NCBI GenBank assembly: GCA_946409305.1 | Contig: CAMJVU010000006.1 | Coordinates: 1 to 55,950 of the forward strand | Length of the DNA stretch: 55,950 nucleotides | Direction: 5' to 3' | Source: an uncultured Cytophagales bacterium | Lineage (GTDB): Bacteria > Bacteroidota > Bacteroidia > Cytophagales > Amoebophilaceae | Part shown: positions 35,876 through 45,100 of the stretch, one piece after another | How the letters are laid out: each line of letters begins with the position of its first letter | Numbering within the stretch: the stretch's first letter is position 1 | Program-made: the position numbers and the translations under genes | The notes under the pieces: model-generated | The model's database searches: none | What the model saw: only the letters and a program-made list of their open reading frames with translations | What the model was told of the DNA's origin: nothing

Positions 35876-36235
35876 TCATATGCCCACTTCAAATAAAAAA
35901 ATATCACCACTCTTCACTGATATTTCGTCTTCATTGTTACATTCAACACCATTAACGGAGATTAACTTAAGTTTTACCATATTTCCACCATCACCTACGC
36001 CAAATGATTTTATGCATAATGCTCTCAATTCTCCAACACCTCTCTTTCCGGGAGCTGCAAAAACATGCTTAGTTCCTGCATTCTTCAAAGCAATGGTCAC
36101 ACCAACATAAGTATCTCCTCCAGGAATTCCAAATGAATCAAGACAATTGAAACAGCCAATATTTCCACAAGTAACAACCAATCCATATGTTACTAACACT
36201 CCACAAACGAAGTACCTTATCTTATTTGTTTTCAT
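35876..36235 (-). CDS. Small exported protein, intact paralog of the pseudogene at 10750
   Basis: 119 residues from the ATG at 36235; the longer frame to 36403 covers only upstream DNA. The signal peptide is MKTNKIRYFVCGVLVTYGLVVTCG. The mature part (YVGVTIALKNAGTKHVFAAP... then MVKLKLISVNGVECNNEDEI and GDIFLFEVGI) is likely beta-rich, with a strand pair around KLKLISVNGV. It is related to two decayed copies at 10750-11144 and 11228-11304. The upstream 45 bases match those of the gene at 22200. Family not recognised. Confidence 0.65.
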   Translation of the reverse strand: MKTNKIRYFVCGVLVTYGLVVTCGNIGCFNCLDSFGIPGGDTYVGVTIALKNAGTKHVFAAPGKRGVGELRALCIKSFGVGDGGNMVKLKLISVNGVECNNEDEISVKSGDIFLFEVGI

Positions 36236-36282
36236 AATTGTAAATTCTACAACTATGATAAATAAATAAATAAAACCAAAAT
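36236..36282 (-). promoter_or_regulatory. Upstream element shared by exported-protein genes, copy 2
   Basis: Reading towards the gene: TTTTGG, four TTTA-type units, TCATAGTTGTA, then GAATTTACAATT and the ATG. This matches the region upstream of 22200 except for one 4-base unit less and a few substitutions. Confidence 0.5.
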
Positions 36283-36526
36283 TTTGTAAGAGATAATAAA
36301 TCGAGGTAGTTGTTGTACAGTATGTTATTGTAAATTCTTTCAAATAGTCTTTTAATTCATACCGTAAAATTCTATAAAACTCACTTGTTTCGAAAAAAAT
36401 CATCCTATTCGCACTTATTGTATCATCAAGAGAAATGTGCTTGAAATTTGAAATGTAGTAAAGTAAAATAAACTCACTCTATTGTTCCAGAGACACGATC
36501 AACATGTTTCCATTCGTAAATCTACA

Positions 36527-37405
36527 CTATCCATTGATTGCATTTGCTCCTGCCGATATTTCTATTATCTCGCTAGTTACTGCGGTCTGACGCGTTTGAT
36601 TGTATAAAGTTCTCAGTGATACTAGTAAACTATCTGCGTTATCGTTAGCCTTGTTCATGTTGACCATTCTAGCTCCATGTTCAGCTGTAACGGAGCTAGC
36701 AATACATTTTGCAAATAAAGATCTTATTTTTACCATTAAAAGTTCTTTTAGTACCTCATATTCACTTGGTTCGAAGAGACAGTTTCCAATAACAGTACCT
36801 TCATTTTTACTTTTGTTTATAAAATTGAATGGCAACATCTGAACGACAGACACATTCTGAGTAGTCGCACTCACAAAATCATTGTAAACTATAACAACAT
36901 CGTCATACGTTCCGTTCAAGTAGTCACAAATTATGTTATTCGCACATTTTCGCAGCAAATTGTCATCAATTTTTGAGATTAGGTTATCTTCAATATCAAC
37001 TACTTTATCATGGATATTCTTTACGTGAGAGTATATTTTCTTTCCAATCGGCATTATTGCGATACTTTCATATCGTTCTTTTTTTTCCTTTAATACATCA
37101 CAAAAAAATTTTATAACATTTTTATTAAAAGCTCCACAAAAACCCCTATCCGAACCAACAGGAATTATTAACGCATTATTTTTACACTTTCTAGGTTTTA
37201 CCAAATTTTCAACGAAACACGTTAAGTCTTCGCTGAAAATATTATTAATCATTAAATCTAAAGTTGAATCGTATTCTTTTATTCTTTTTAAGATATTTTG
37301 CGATCTACTAAACTTTGAAACAGATATCAATTTCATCGTTTTGGTTATCTGTTGCATTGAGGTAATGGATTGTATTCTTTCTAGAATCTCCTTAACATTA
37401 GCCAT
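36527..37405 (-). CDS. atpG: F1 ATP synthase gamma subunit
   Basis: 292 residues. The N-terminal helix carries KEILERIQSITSMQQITKTMKLISVSKF, the conserved rotor-shaft start, and SDRGFCGAFN lies in the middle domain. The C-terminal helix ends with RTLYNQTRQTAVTSEIIEISAGANAI, the conserved catch for the alpha-beta ring. It couples proton flow to ATP synthesis. No other atp gene is in the window, so the operon is broken up. An ATP synthase next to an NTT carrier gene suggests both import and own production of ATP. Confidence 0.95.
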   Translation of the reverse strand: MANVKEILERIQSITSMQQITKTMKLISVSKFSRSQNILKRIKEYDSTLDLMINNIFSEDLTCFVENLVKPRKCKNNALIIPVGSDRGFCGAFNKNVIKFFCDVLKEKKERYESIAIMPIGKKIYSHVKNIHDKVVDIEDNLISKIDDNLLRKCANNIICDYLNGTYDDVVIVYNDFVSATTQNVSVVQMLPFNFINKSKNEGTVIGNCLFEPSEYEVLKELLMVKIRSLFAKCIASSVTAEHGARMVNMNKANDNADSLLVSLRTLYNQTRQTAVTSEIIEISAGANAING

Positions 37406-37578
37406 AATATGTAAATAACTTATTTTGTTCTAGTTGAAAACGTTTGCACATAGAAAATTGGGATAGACAATAGTTATCTTGGTAGCTATCAGTTATTTTG
37501 ACAAATTCATACCGCAATATTTATAGGGGCGTAAAGCAAATATGGTAATAATTTTTATTTAGAAATTTTGTAAAAATT

Positions 37579-37607
37579 TTGTTTTATCAATTACCTGTGC
37601 TTATAAT
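37579..37607 (+). promoter_or_regulatory. Candidate promoter of the NTT carrier gene
   Basis: TTGTTT (37579-37584) and TATAAT (37602-37607) are separated by 17 bases and lie 27 bases before the ATG at 37634. Such boxes are frequent by chance in AT-rich DNA, and the Bacteroidota housekeeping consensus differs (TTTG and TAnnTTTG), so support is weak. Confidence 0.3.
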
Positions 37608-37633
37608 GAGAATATTCTGCTAGGTTGTTTATT

Positions 37634-39208
37634 ATGGATGGTAGGGGAGATAGTACGGATGGTACGAAAGATAGGATGGATGGTGAGAAAGAAGAGAGGG
37701 TTTGGTTCCTTCCTTTTACATGGAGGGAGTGTACCGTATTTTTTCCCATTGTTATCATCTTTGCAATAGTGGCATATGTGTACGCCACTGTAAGAGGTTT
37801 GAAAGATGTATTCATGATCAATAGATTGGGTTCTGGGTCTATTTATTGTGCAAAAGTGACAGTTTTGTTTTTTGTTGTATTTTTGACTTATCTTTACACT
37901 AAGATTGCTAAGAGTGTTGATAGGAAGGCGAGATTTAACATCGTTGTTGGTTTTTTTCTTGTTTTTTTCGTGTTGGTGAGGTTTATAATATTACCGTATA
38001 GTGATGATTTAAGGTGGGATGCTGCTTATCAGTGTTTGCATTCTATATCGGGGAGGTTCGACGCGTGGTGGCAGCTTGTTCAAAATTGGCATTTTTGTCT
38101 TTTGTACAACATGTCGGAAGCGTGGGGTGTTTTCGTAATGAATGTACTGTTTTGGAGCTTTGCTAATGCTATAATATCTTCGAAGAGAGCTAAGACATGG
38201 TATTTTTATTTTTTCATAGGAGCTGCACTTGGAACAATGTTGGCAGGTGAGTTTATGCGATTGTTTAAAGAGAATAGGAATTTTCAGTACGATTTTGTTA
38301 TTTTCTTGATAGTTGTTTTGTTGTTTGTGTATAACGTTTTTGAAGGATATCTTTCTAGAAATCCTGATTTGTGTAAACAACAGGTTGGGCCTAAGAAAAA
38401 GAAAGCTAAATTATCTTTTTTTGATTCTGTGAAATTTTTGATAGGATCGAAGTATTTGAGGATGATTTCTTATATTGTTTTCGGATATTATACTTTTATC
38501 GCTTTGATTGAATCTGTGTGGAAGGGTTTGATAGGGCAGTATAAAAGCTCTTTAGTAGCGGATTTTATTTCAAGTCATGAGGCATCTGTCGAGGAACAGG
38601 GATTGATGGAAGTAACTAAGATGGCTAAGAAATTTGCTGAAGATAATGTCAACGATCTTTATGGAATTCAGAGTTTGTCTGTGGGATTGTTGCAATTGTT
38701 TCTCGTAATATTTGTTGCTGGTTTTGTTTCTAAAAGAAGTTGGAAATTTGTAGCTTTGTTTACTCCAGTTGCTTCTGTTACGTTGTCTGGTGTTTTCTTT
38801 TTGTTTTTAAAGTCTAGTGATGCAATTGAGTATATCTTGAGAGACTTTAATATGTCTGTCGAAAAGTTTATAGTATTGGTGGGGTTGGCTATAGTTGTTT
38901 TCGTTAAAACGGCAAAGTATGTTTTTTTTGATACTTCTAAGGAAAGGGCTTATATCCCTTTGGATGAAGAATCAAAAGTTAATGGAAAAGCTGCGATTGA
39001 TGCGACGGGATCTAGGTTGGGAAAAGGGTTTGCTTCGATTATAATATCGTTTGTATTAATTCCTGTATTTGGGGATTTAGTGGCGGCACAGAATGTGACT
39101 TTTATTCTCATATCTACGTCTTTAGGTGTTTGGTTATACGCTGTCGTTACTTTAAGTCCTGAGTATGAAAAGAAAGTACTTGAGGCTGAATCTCAAAAAC
39201 GAGAGTAA
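37634..39208 (+). CDS. NTT-family ATP/ADP (nucleotide) translocase
   Basis: 524 residues from the ATG at 37634, about 12 membrane helices. Family marks are LKDVFMINRLGSGSIY in the first loop, and NWHFCLLYNMSEAWGVFVMNVLFWSFANAI, the conserved N-W-F-L-Y-MSE-W segment of Tlc carriers. GSRLGKGFASIIISF near the end matches the conserved -S-IGK- helix. A charged N-terminus (RGDSTDGTKDRMDGEKEER) precedes helix 1. These proteins, found in Chlamydiae, Rickettsiales and Amoebophilus, swap host ATP for ADP or import nucleotides. Which activity applies cannot be read from the sequence. Confidence 0.9.
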   Translation: MDGRGDSTDGTKDRMDGEKEERVWFLPFTWRECTVFFPIVIIFAIVAYVYATVRGLKDVFMINRLGSGSIYCAKVTVLFFVVFLTYLYTKIAKSVDRKARFNIVVGFFLVFFVLVRFIILPYSDDLRWDAAYQCLHSISGRFDAWWQLVQNWHFCLLYNMSEAWGVFVMNVLFWSFANAIISSKRAKTWYFYFFIGAALGTMLAGEFMRLFKENRNFQYDFVIFLIVVLLFVYNVFEGYLSRNPDLCKQQVGPKKKKAKLSFFDSVKFLIGSKYLRMISYIVFGYYTFIALIESVWKGLIGQYKSSLVADFISSHEASVEEQGLMEVTKMAKKFAEDNVNDLYGIQSLSVGLLQLFLVIFVAGFVSKRSWKFVALFTPVASVTLSGVFFLFLKSSDAIEYILRDFNMSVEKFIVLVGLAIVVFVKTAKYVFFDTSKERAYIPLDEESKVNGKAAIDATGSRLGKGFASIIISFVLIPVFGDLVAAQNVTFILISTSLGVWLYAVVTLSPEYEKKVLEAESQKRE

Positions 39209-39382
39209 ATTTGTTGTTTCTGTATTATTTTCTCTGAACTAGGTTTTTACTAGTCGTGAGTTCTTGTTGTGGTTGGATGGTGTGTCGTTATCGTTAAAAA
39301 TTTTAGTTTGTTAATGTTTATTTGTAATACTTAAATTTATAATGTGTGATGAATAAATAATTTAAAATTTTTTAATTAATAT

Positions 39383-39805
39383 ATGAAAATACGACATAGT
39401 TACATTGAGAATTCGAATTTTAGTTTTGCTTCTATGACTGATGTTATTACTACTCTTCTAATATTTCTAATGTTAATAGTTTCTGTGGATAATTTGCATC
39501 ATAATGACAAGGAGGTAAAGATTGATTTGCCAGTTAGTAAAAGTGCAGTTAATTGTGATAGTGAAAATGTTGCAGTTGTTGTGATAGATAAGAATTCTAA
39601 TATTTATGTTGATAACAAATCAATTCGTTATGAAGAACTTGCAAAATTTTTAAGGGGAATTAAGTCGGCGATACGTCATGTTGTTTTGAAGGTTGATAGA
39701 AACGTTAAAATTCAGAGAATTGTAGATGTGTTAGACATTACAACAGGTTTAAAGATATCTACTTCATTAGCCGCTTTTAATTCGTCAAAAGATAGGGAAT
39801 TATAG
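39383..39805 (+). CDS. exbD: ExbD/TolR-family protein
   Basis: 140 residues: one N-terminal helix with FSFASMTDVITTLLIFLMLIVSV, which includes the conserved Asp (MTDV) that carries protons, and a periplasmic domain (VKIDLPVSKSA... then VVVIDKNSNIYVDNKSI). It pairs with ExbB, whose gene is 31 kb away. Bases 39209-39382 before it hold no gene. Confidence 0.85.
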   Translation: MKIRHSYIENSNFSFASMTDVITTLLIFLMLIVSVDNLHHNDKEVKIDLPVSKSAVNCDSENVAVVVIDKNSNIYVDNKSIRYEELAKFLRGIKSAIRHVVLKVDRNVKIQRIVDVLDITTGLKISTSLAAFNSSKDREL

Positions 39806-39889
39806 ATAATCAAGATTAGTATTTCATTATAATTTGTTTTTCTAGGAGTAGTGTAAATGGAGGAAAAATAAATTGTCGATATATGTTTT

Positions 39890-41524
39890 ATGGGAGAATA
39901 TAAGAGATATACTGTCACGTCTGCATTACCATATGCTAATGGCCCGATACATATAGGTCATCTTGCTGGAAATTTTTTGCCAGCAGATATTTATGTTAGA
40001 TATCTAAGATTGCAAAATGAGGATGTGATATTTGTGTGCGGTTCTGATGAACATGGGGTTCCCATAATGATAACAGCAAAAAATGAAGGAGTAACTCCAC
40101 AGGATGTTGTAGACAAATATCATGAACTTAACAAACGTAGCCTTGAATCATTTGGAATTAGTTTCGATATTTATTCTCGTACTTCAAACGAGAATCATAA
40201 AGTCAATGCGTCTATCTTTTTTAAAAAGTTATATGACGATGGTAAACTAATCGAAAAATACACGGATCAGTATTATGACGAAAAAGCGCAACAATTTTTA
40301 GCAGACAGGTACATAATAGGAGTATGTCCTAAATGTGGGTATGAAGATGCGTATGGTGATCAATGTGAAAGGTGTGGGTCGTCTTTGTCTCCTGATGAAT
40401 TAATATCTCCGCGGTCTGCTTTGAGTGGATCGAGACCTATTTTAAGAAAAACAAAACATTGGTACTTGCCACTGAAAGATTACGAACAATGGTTAAAAAC
40501 ATGGATATTGGAAGGACATAAAGAATGGAAAGTAAATGTATATGGTCAGTGTAAATCATGGTTGGAACAAGGCTTATTGGATAGACCTGTTACAAGGGAT
40601 CTTTCTTGGGGAGTTCCCGTCCCATTGAAAGAAGTTATAGGAAAAGTTCTATATGTGTGGTTCGATGCACCAATAGGTTATATTAGTGCAACACAGGAAT
40701 TATGTAAAAAAACTAATAAAAATTGGGAGTTATATTGGAAAGATAAAGACACAAAATTAGTAAATTTTATCGGTAAAGATAATATTGTCTTTCATTGTAT
40801 TATATTTCCTGCAATGTTAAAAGCGCATGGAGATTTTATTCTACCAAGCAATGTCCCCGCTAACGAATTTATGAATCTTGAAGGTAAAAAAATATCAAAA
40901 TCACGGGATCATGCTGTGTGGCTAAAAGATTACTTGGAACAATATAAAGACAAACAAGATGTTTTAAGATATGTGTTATGTGCCAATATGCCTGAAACGA
41001 AGGATTCTGATTTTACATGGCAAGATTTCAAAGAAAGAAACAACAATGAATTGGTAGCTAATGTGGGGAATTTTGTCAATAGGGTAATATCATTATGCCA
41101 TAAGTATTACGATGGTATAGTTCCTGAATGTGATATTTTAAGTGATTATGATAAAATTACACTAGCGGAAGCGAATAATATTATACAAAAAATAGGATCT
41201 GCTATAGAGAAATATCATTTTAAGGATGGCCTTTTATATTGGATGGACTTATCTAGGTTAGGAAACAAATATATATCTGATGAGGAGCCATGGATTACGT
41301 ACAAAACAAATCCAAACAGAGTTAAAACAGTGATAAATATATGTATTCAAATAATGGCCAAAGTGGCAATAACAGGTAATCCTTTTGTTCCTTTCACTTC
41401 TAAGAAAATTACTAATTCGTTAAAAATAAATGATATCGATTGGGGTATGAGTTGTAGCGATGTTATAGTAAACCATGGGACGTACGTAGATAAGATGGAT
41501 GTATTATTTGAGAAGATGGATTAA
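39890..41524 (+). CDS. metG: Methionyl-tRNA synthetase without a C-terminal tRNA-binding domain
   Basis: 544 residues. [17 protein letters not shown] holds HIGH at 21-24, CPKCGY...CERCGS is the zinc knuckle, [18 protein letters not shown] the core signature, and K334-ISKS-338 the KMSKS loop. The anticodon-binding helical domain follows (about 385-544). The EMAP/Trbp111-like C-terminal domain found in many bacterial MetRS (about 670 residues) is missing. It converges on the next gene with a 4-bp overlap. Confidence 0.95.
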   Translation: MGEYKRYTVTSALPYANGPIHIGHLAGNFLPADIYVRYLRLQNEDVIFVCGSDEHGVPIMITAKNEGVTPQDVVDKYHELNKRSLESFGISFDIYSRTSNENHKVNASIFFKKLYDDGKLIEKYTDQYYDEKAQQFLADRYIIGVCPKCGYEDAYGDQCERCGSSLSPDELISPRSALSGSRPILRKTKHWYLPLKDYEQWLKTWILEGHKEWKVNVYGQCKSWLEQGLLDRPVTRDLSWGVPVPLKEVIGKVLYVWFDAPIGYISATQELCKKTNKNWELYWKDKDTKLVNFIGKDNIVFHCIIFPAMLKAHGDFILPSNVPANEFMNLEGKKISKSRDHAVWLKDYLEQYKDKQDVLRYVLCANMPETKDSDFTWQDFKERNNNELVANVGNFVNRVISLCHKYYDGIVPECDILSDYDKITLAEANNIIQKIGSAIEKYHFKDGLLYWMDLSRLGNKYISDEEPWITYKTNPNRVKTVINICIQIMAKVAITGNPFVPFTSKKITNSLKINDIDWGMSCSDVIVNHGTYVDKMDVLFEKMD

Positions 41525-42117
41525 TAATTTTGTTTTGTTGATACGTACTTTTCTGCTTTTTGGGGTAGTAATTTTTGATCAATGAGATCTTTGATCGTAA
41601 ATATTTTGTTTGTTTCTATATATTTCATAATATTTTTAAGAGAATTTAAATCTATATAAGGGTGACGCAATAACTGTTTAAAATTATCTTTTGATATAAG
41701 TATCTTCTTAGGAATAAAGTTGTTTTTTATATGTGTGTATTGGTACAAAATTTTCAAGTCCTGCTCAGATATACCATAAACTTCTTTATACTGTTTTACG
41801 TTTATAAAACCTCCTAACAAATCACGATATTTAATAATTCTTCTAGCAATTTTATCATTGATATTTAAAGATATTATTTCATCCAAAGAAATTGAGTTAA
41901 TATCATGTTTCGACGTTGTGACTTTTTTGCTGCCATTAGTTATTCTATTAAACTCCTGTCGGACAAACTTGTCGTCAAAATAAATATTATTAACTTGATG
42001 TTTTCTATATTTCAAATACAAAATCTTGATAGATAATAAAAAACAAATAACGAGAAAAAGTACACACAACGAATTAAACTCTGACTTAGACAAATTAAAA
42101 AAATCTTTTAACTTCAT
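41521..42117 (-). CDS. Helix-hairpin-helix (ComEA-like) membrane-anchored protein
   Basis: 198 residues. [26 protein letters not shown] is the N-terminal membrane anchor typical of Bacteroidota HhH proteins. [42 protein letters not shown] is a clear HhH DNA-binding pair with the L-G-F-----L--V-GI pattern. A second, weaker HhH-like unit follows ([29 protein letters not shown]). Such proteins may bind DNA at the membrane; here the role is unknown. It starts 16 bp after rpoC ends on the same strand. Confidence 0.75.
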   Translation of the reverse strand: MKLKDFFNLSKSEFNSLCVLFLVICFLLSIKILYLKYRKHQVNNIYFDDKFVRQEFNRITNGSKKVTTSKHDINSISLDEIISLNINDKIARRIIKYRDLLGGFINVKQYKEVYGISEQDLKILYQYTHIKNNFIPKKILISKDNFKQLLRHPYIDLNSLKNIMKYIETNKIFTIKDLIDQKLLPQKAEKYVSTKQNY

Positions 42118-42133
42118 TTTACTAAAAACGAAG

Positions 42134-45100
42134 TTATGCTATATTGTTTTTAGTGCAGTATACCTTTTCATTAGCAAACTTCCTATATCCCGTACCGGCA
42201 GGAATAAGATGCCCCGTAATTATGTTCTCCTTTAGCCCACATAAATTATCTTCTGCACCACTAATAGCAGCAGCAGTAAGAATCTTAGTAGTTTCTTGAA
42301 AAGAAGCAGAAGATAAAAAACTTTTGTTCTTCAAGGCAACTTGGGTAATGCCCTGGATCTTTATTCTTCCCGTAGCATGTTTTACTTTTCTGACAGTCAT
42401 CTGTCTTAGCCCACTCTCTTCTAACTTTTTATTTTCGCTATTCAAATCATATTCAGATACTAAGTCCCCATTTTTATACTTCTCAGAATCTCCAGAATCA
42501 GTAACTATCATCTTCCATCTATATTTGTTATTTATTCTGATGAAATCGTTCTTAAGTATCAATTGTTCATTTACAAAATTAGTATCTCCAGAGTCAATAA
42601 CTTCTACGTAATCGAACATCCTTTTTATAATCACCTCAATATGTTTACTTGATACTGTGACACCTTCTTGTTCGTAAACGTTTTGCAGTTCATTAATTAA
42701 AAAGTTATAAGCAGCGATAATTCCGTAGATATTTAAAACATCATGACAAGATACAACACCACTACATAATTGATGTCCCGCACGGATAAAATCTCCATTT
42801 TGAACAAATATATCAGTAGATAAAGGAATTGAGTATTTGCAAGATATATCAAAATTTTTAGATTCGACAAATATTTCCTGTTTTTTACCAATAACTTGAC
42901 CAAATCTAACGCAACCATCTATCTCACTCAATATTGTAGCATTAACTGGATTTTGAGCTTCAAACAATTCAATAACTCTAGGCAATCCTCCTGTTATGTC
43001 AGACATTATCTTTATATTTCTAGGGACTTTTGCTATGATATCACCAACATCAACATGTTCACCCTCATTTACTAATAAATGAGCTTTAACTGGGATATTA
43101 TAAATATTACCTTTCTCCCCTTGCTTGTTCTCTACAGTTATACATGCAGTAGAATTATCTTTGTATCTAACAACAACTTTATCATTTTCTCCGGTAATAG
43201 CATTGTAAATAACATTATACGTGATTCCTTCTTCAAGACCTTCGTATTTAACAATACCAGACACAGTAGAAATGATCATGTAATTATACGGGTCCCACTC
43301 AAATAATAAAGTATCCTTTTCAATAGATGCTTTGTCATCGACGTACAAGGTAGCTCCGTATGGAATGTTATACTTACTCAAAGTAGTACCAGTAGTATTA
43401 TCAAGTATTTGAAGTTCTCCATAATACCCAACTACTAATTTAGAACTTTTGCCTTTCTTGTTTACATCAATAAATTCTACATTCTCAAATTTCACTACTC
43501 CGCTAGTACTAGACTTTTTTGAATTTTCTTGTTCTATACTTGAAGCTGCACCACCAGCGTGAAAAGTATTCAAAGTTAACTGAGTACCCGGTTCTCCAAT
43601 AGACTGAGCAGCAATAATACCTACAGCCTCTCCTTCTTGTACAATTTTATTTGTAGCGAGATTTATACCATAGCACTTAGAACAAATCCCATTAGGAGAT
43701 TCGCAAGATAAAACAGAACGTACGTATACATTATCTATTCCACACTCTTCTATTATTTTCGCTTTATCTTCATCAATTTCTCCTCCTTTTTCTACTATGA
43801 TTTCACCTGTAACTGGATTTTTGATATCTAATACTGTTATTTTTCGAGCTATTTTTTTCGAAAAGGTCCTTTCTTGTGATTCATTAGAATTATCAAACTT
43901 AAATATACTTATTCCTTTTTTTGTGTTACAGTCATAATCTGTAATAACAACATCTTGGACTACATCAACCAATCTTCTTGTCAGATATCCAGCATTGGCA
44001 GTTTTTAGAGCTGTATCAGTCATACCTTTTCGTCCTCCATAAGATGAAATGAAATATTCAGAAACATCAAGTCCTTCTTTAAAATTTGAGACAATCGGAA
44101 TTTCAATGATATTACTAGAATCAGATCCCTGTTTGGAATTATTTGATTTAGAAATGAGCCCTCGAATTCCAGACAACTGCCTCACCTGCTCTTTGGACCC
44201 TCTAGCACCAGAATGAAGCATCATATAAATCGAGTTAAAACCTCCTTTATCATGTTCAAGGTGGAACATTAATTTCTTCATGATCTCGATAGAAGCTTTA
44301 CTCCAAATATCTATCGTTCTGTTATACCTCTCTTTATTTGTAATTAAACCGATCTTATAATTTTCAACAATAGATTTTATTTTTCTCTGGGAATCTAATA
44401 CAATATCATTTTTCTCGGAAGGAATGATTATATCATTCATGTTGAAACTGATACCAGATTTGTACGCCCAATAAAAGCCAAGTTGTTTGATATCATCAAG
44501 ACATCTAATAGCAATATCACTACGGAAATCCTTACACAAATTCAACACTACTTGCTTTATAACCTGTTTTGTAACAATTTCATTAACAAAACTAAAATCT
44601 TCAGGCAAAACATTATTAAAAATCACCCTCCCAACAGTAGTCTCTATTATTTTTTGATCGTCTAATCTAACTTTTATTCTGGTATGAATTGAAACTTTAT
44701 CAAGATTGAATGCGATAATAACTTCTTCAGGTGAATAAAAGACGAACTTGCTGTCATTATCATCATCATCCGATAATTGTTTTGTTAAATAATAAATTCC
44801 AAGCACTATGTCATGATTTGGTACAAAACTAGGATTCCCATCTGCAGCTTTCAACAAGTTATTCGAAGACAACATTAAAATAGATGCTTCGTTTATCGCT
44901 GCTTGAGTAAGAGGAATATGTACTGCCATTTGATCTCCATCGAAGTCCGCATTAAACTCTGCGCACACCAATGGATGTATTTGAATAGCTTTTGATTCAA
45001 TCAATTTTGGCTGAAAAGCTTGAATACTCATTTTATGCAAAGTAGGAGCACGATTTAAGATAACGGGATAACCTTTTATTACTTTTTCCAAAATTTCGAA

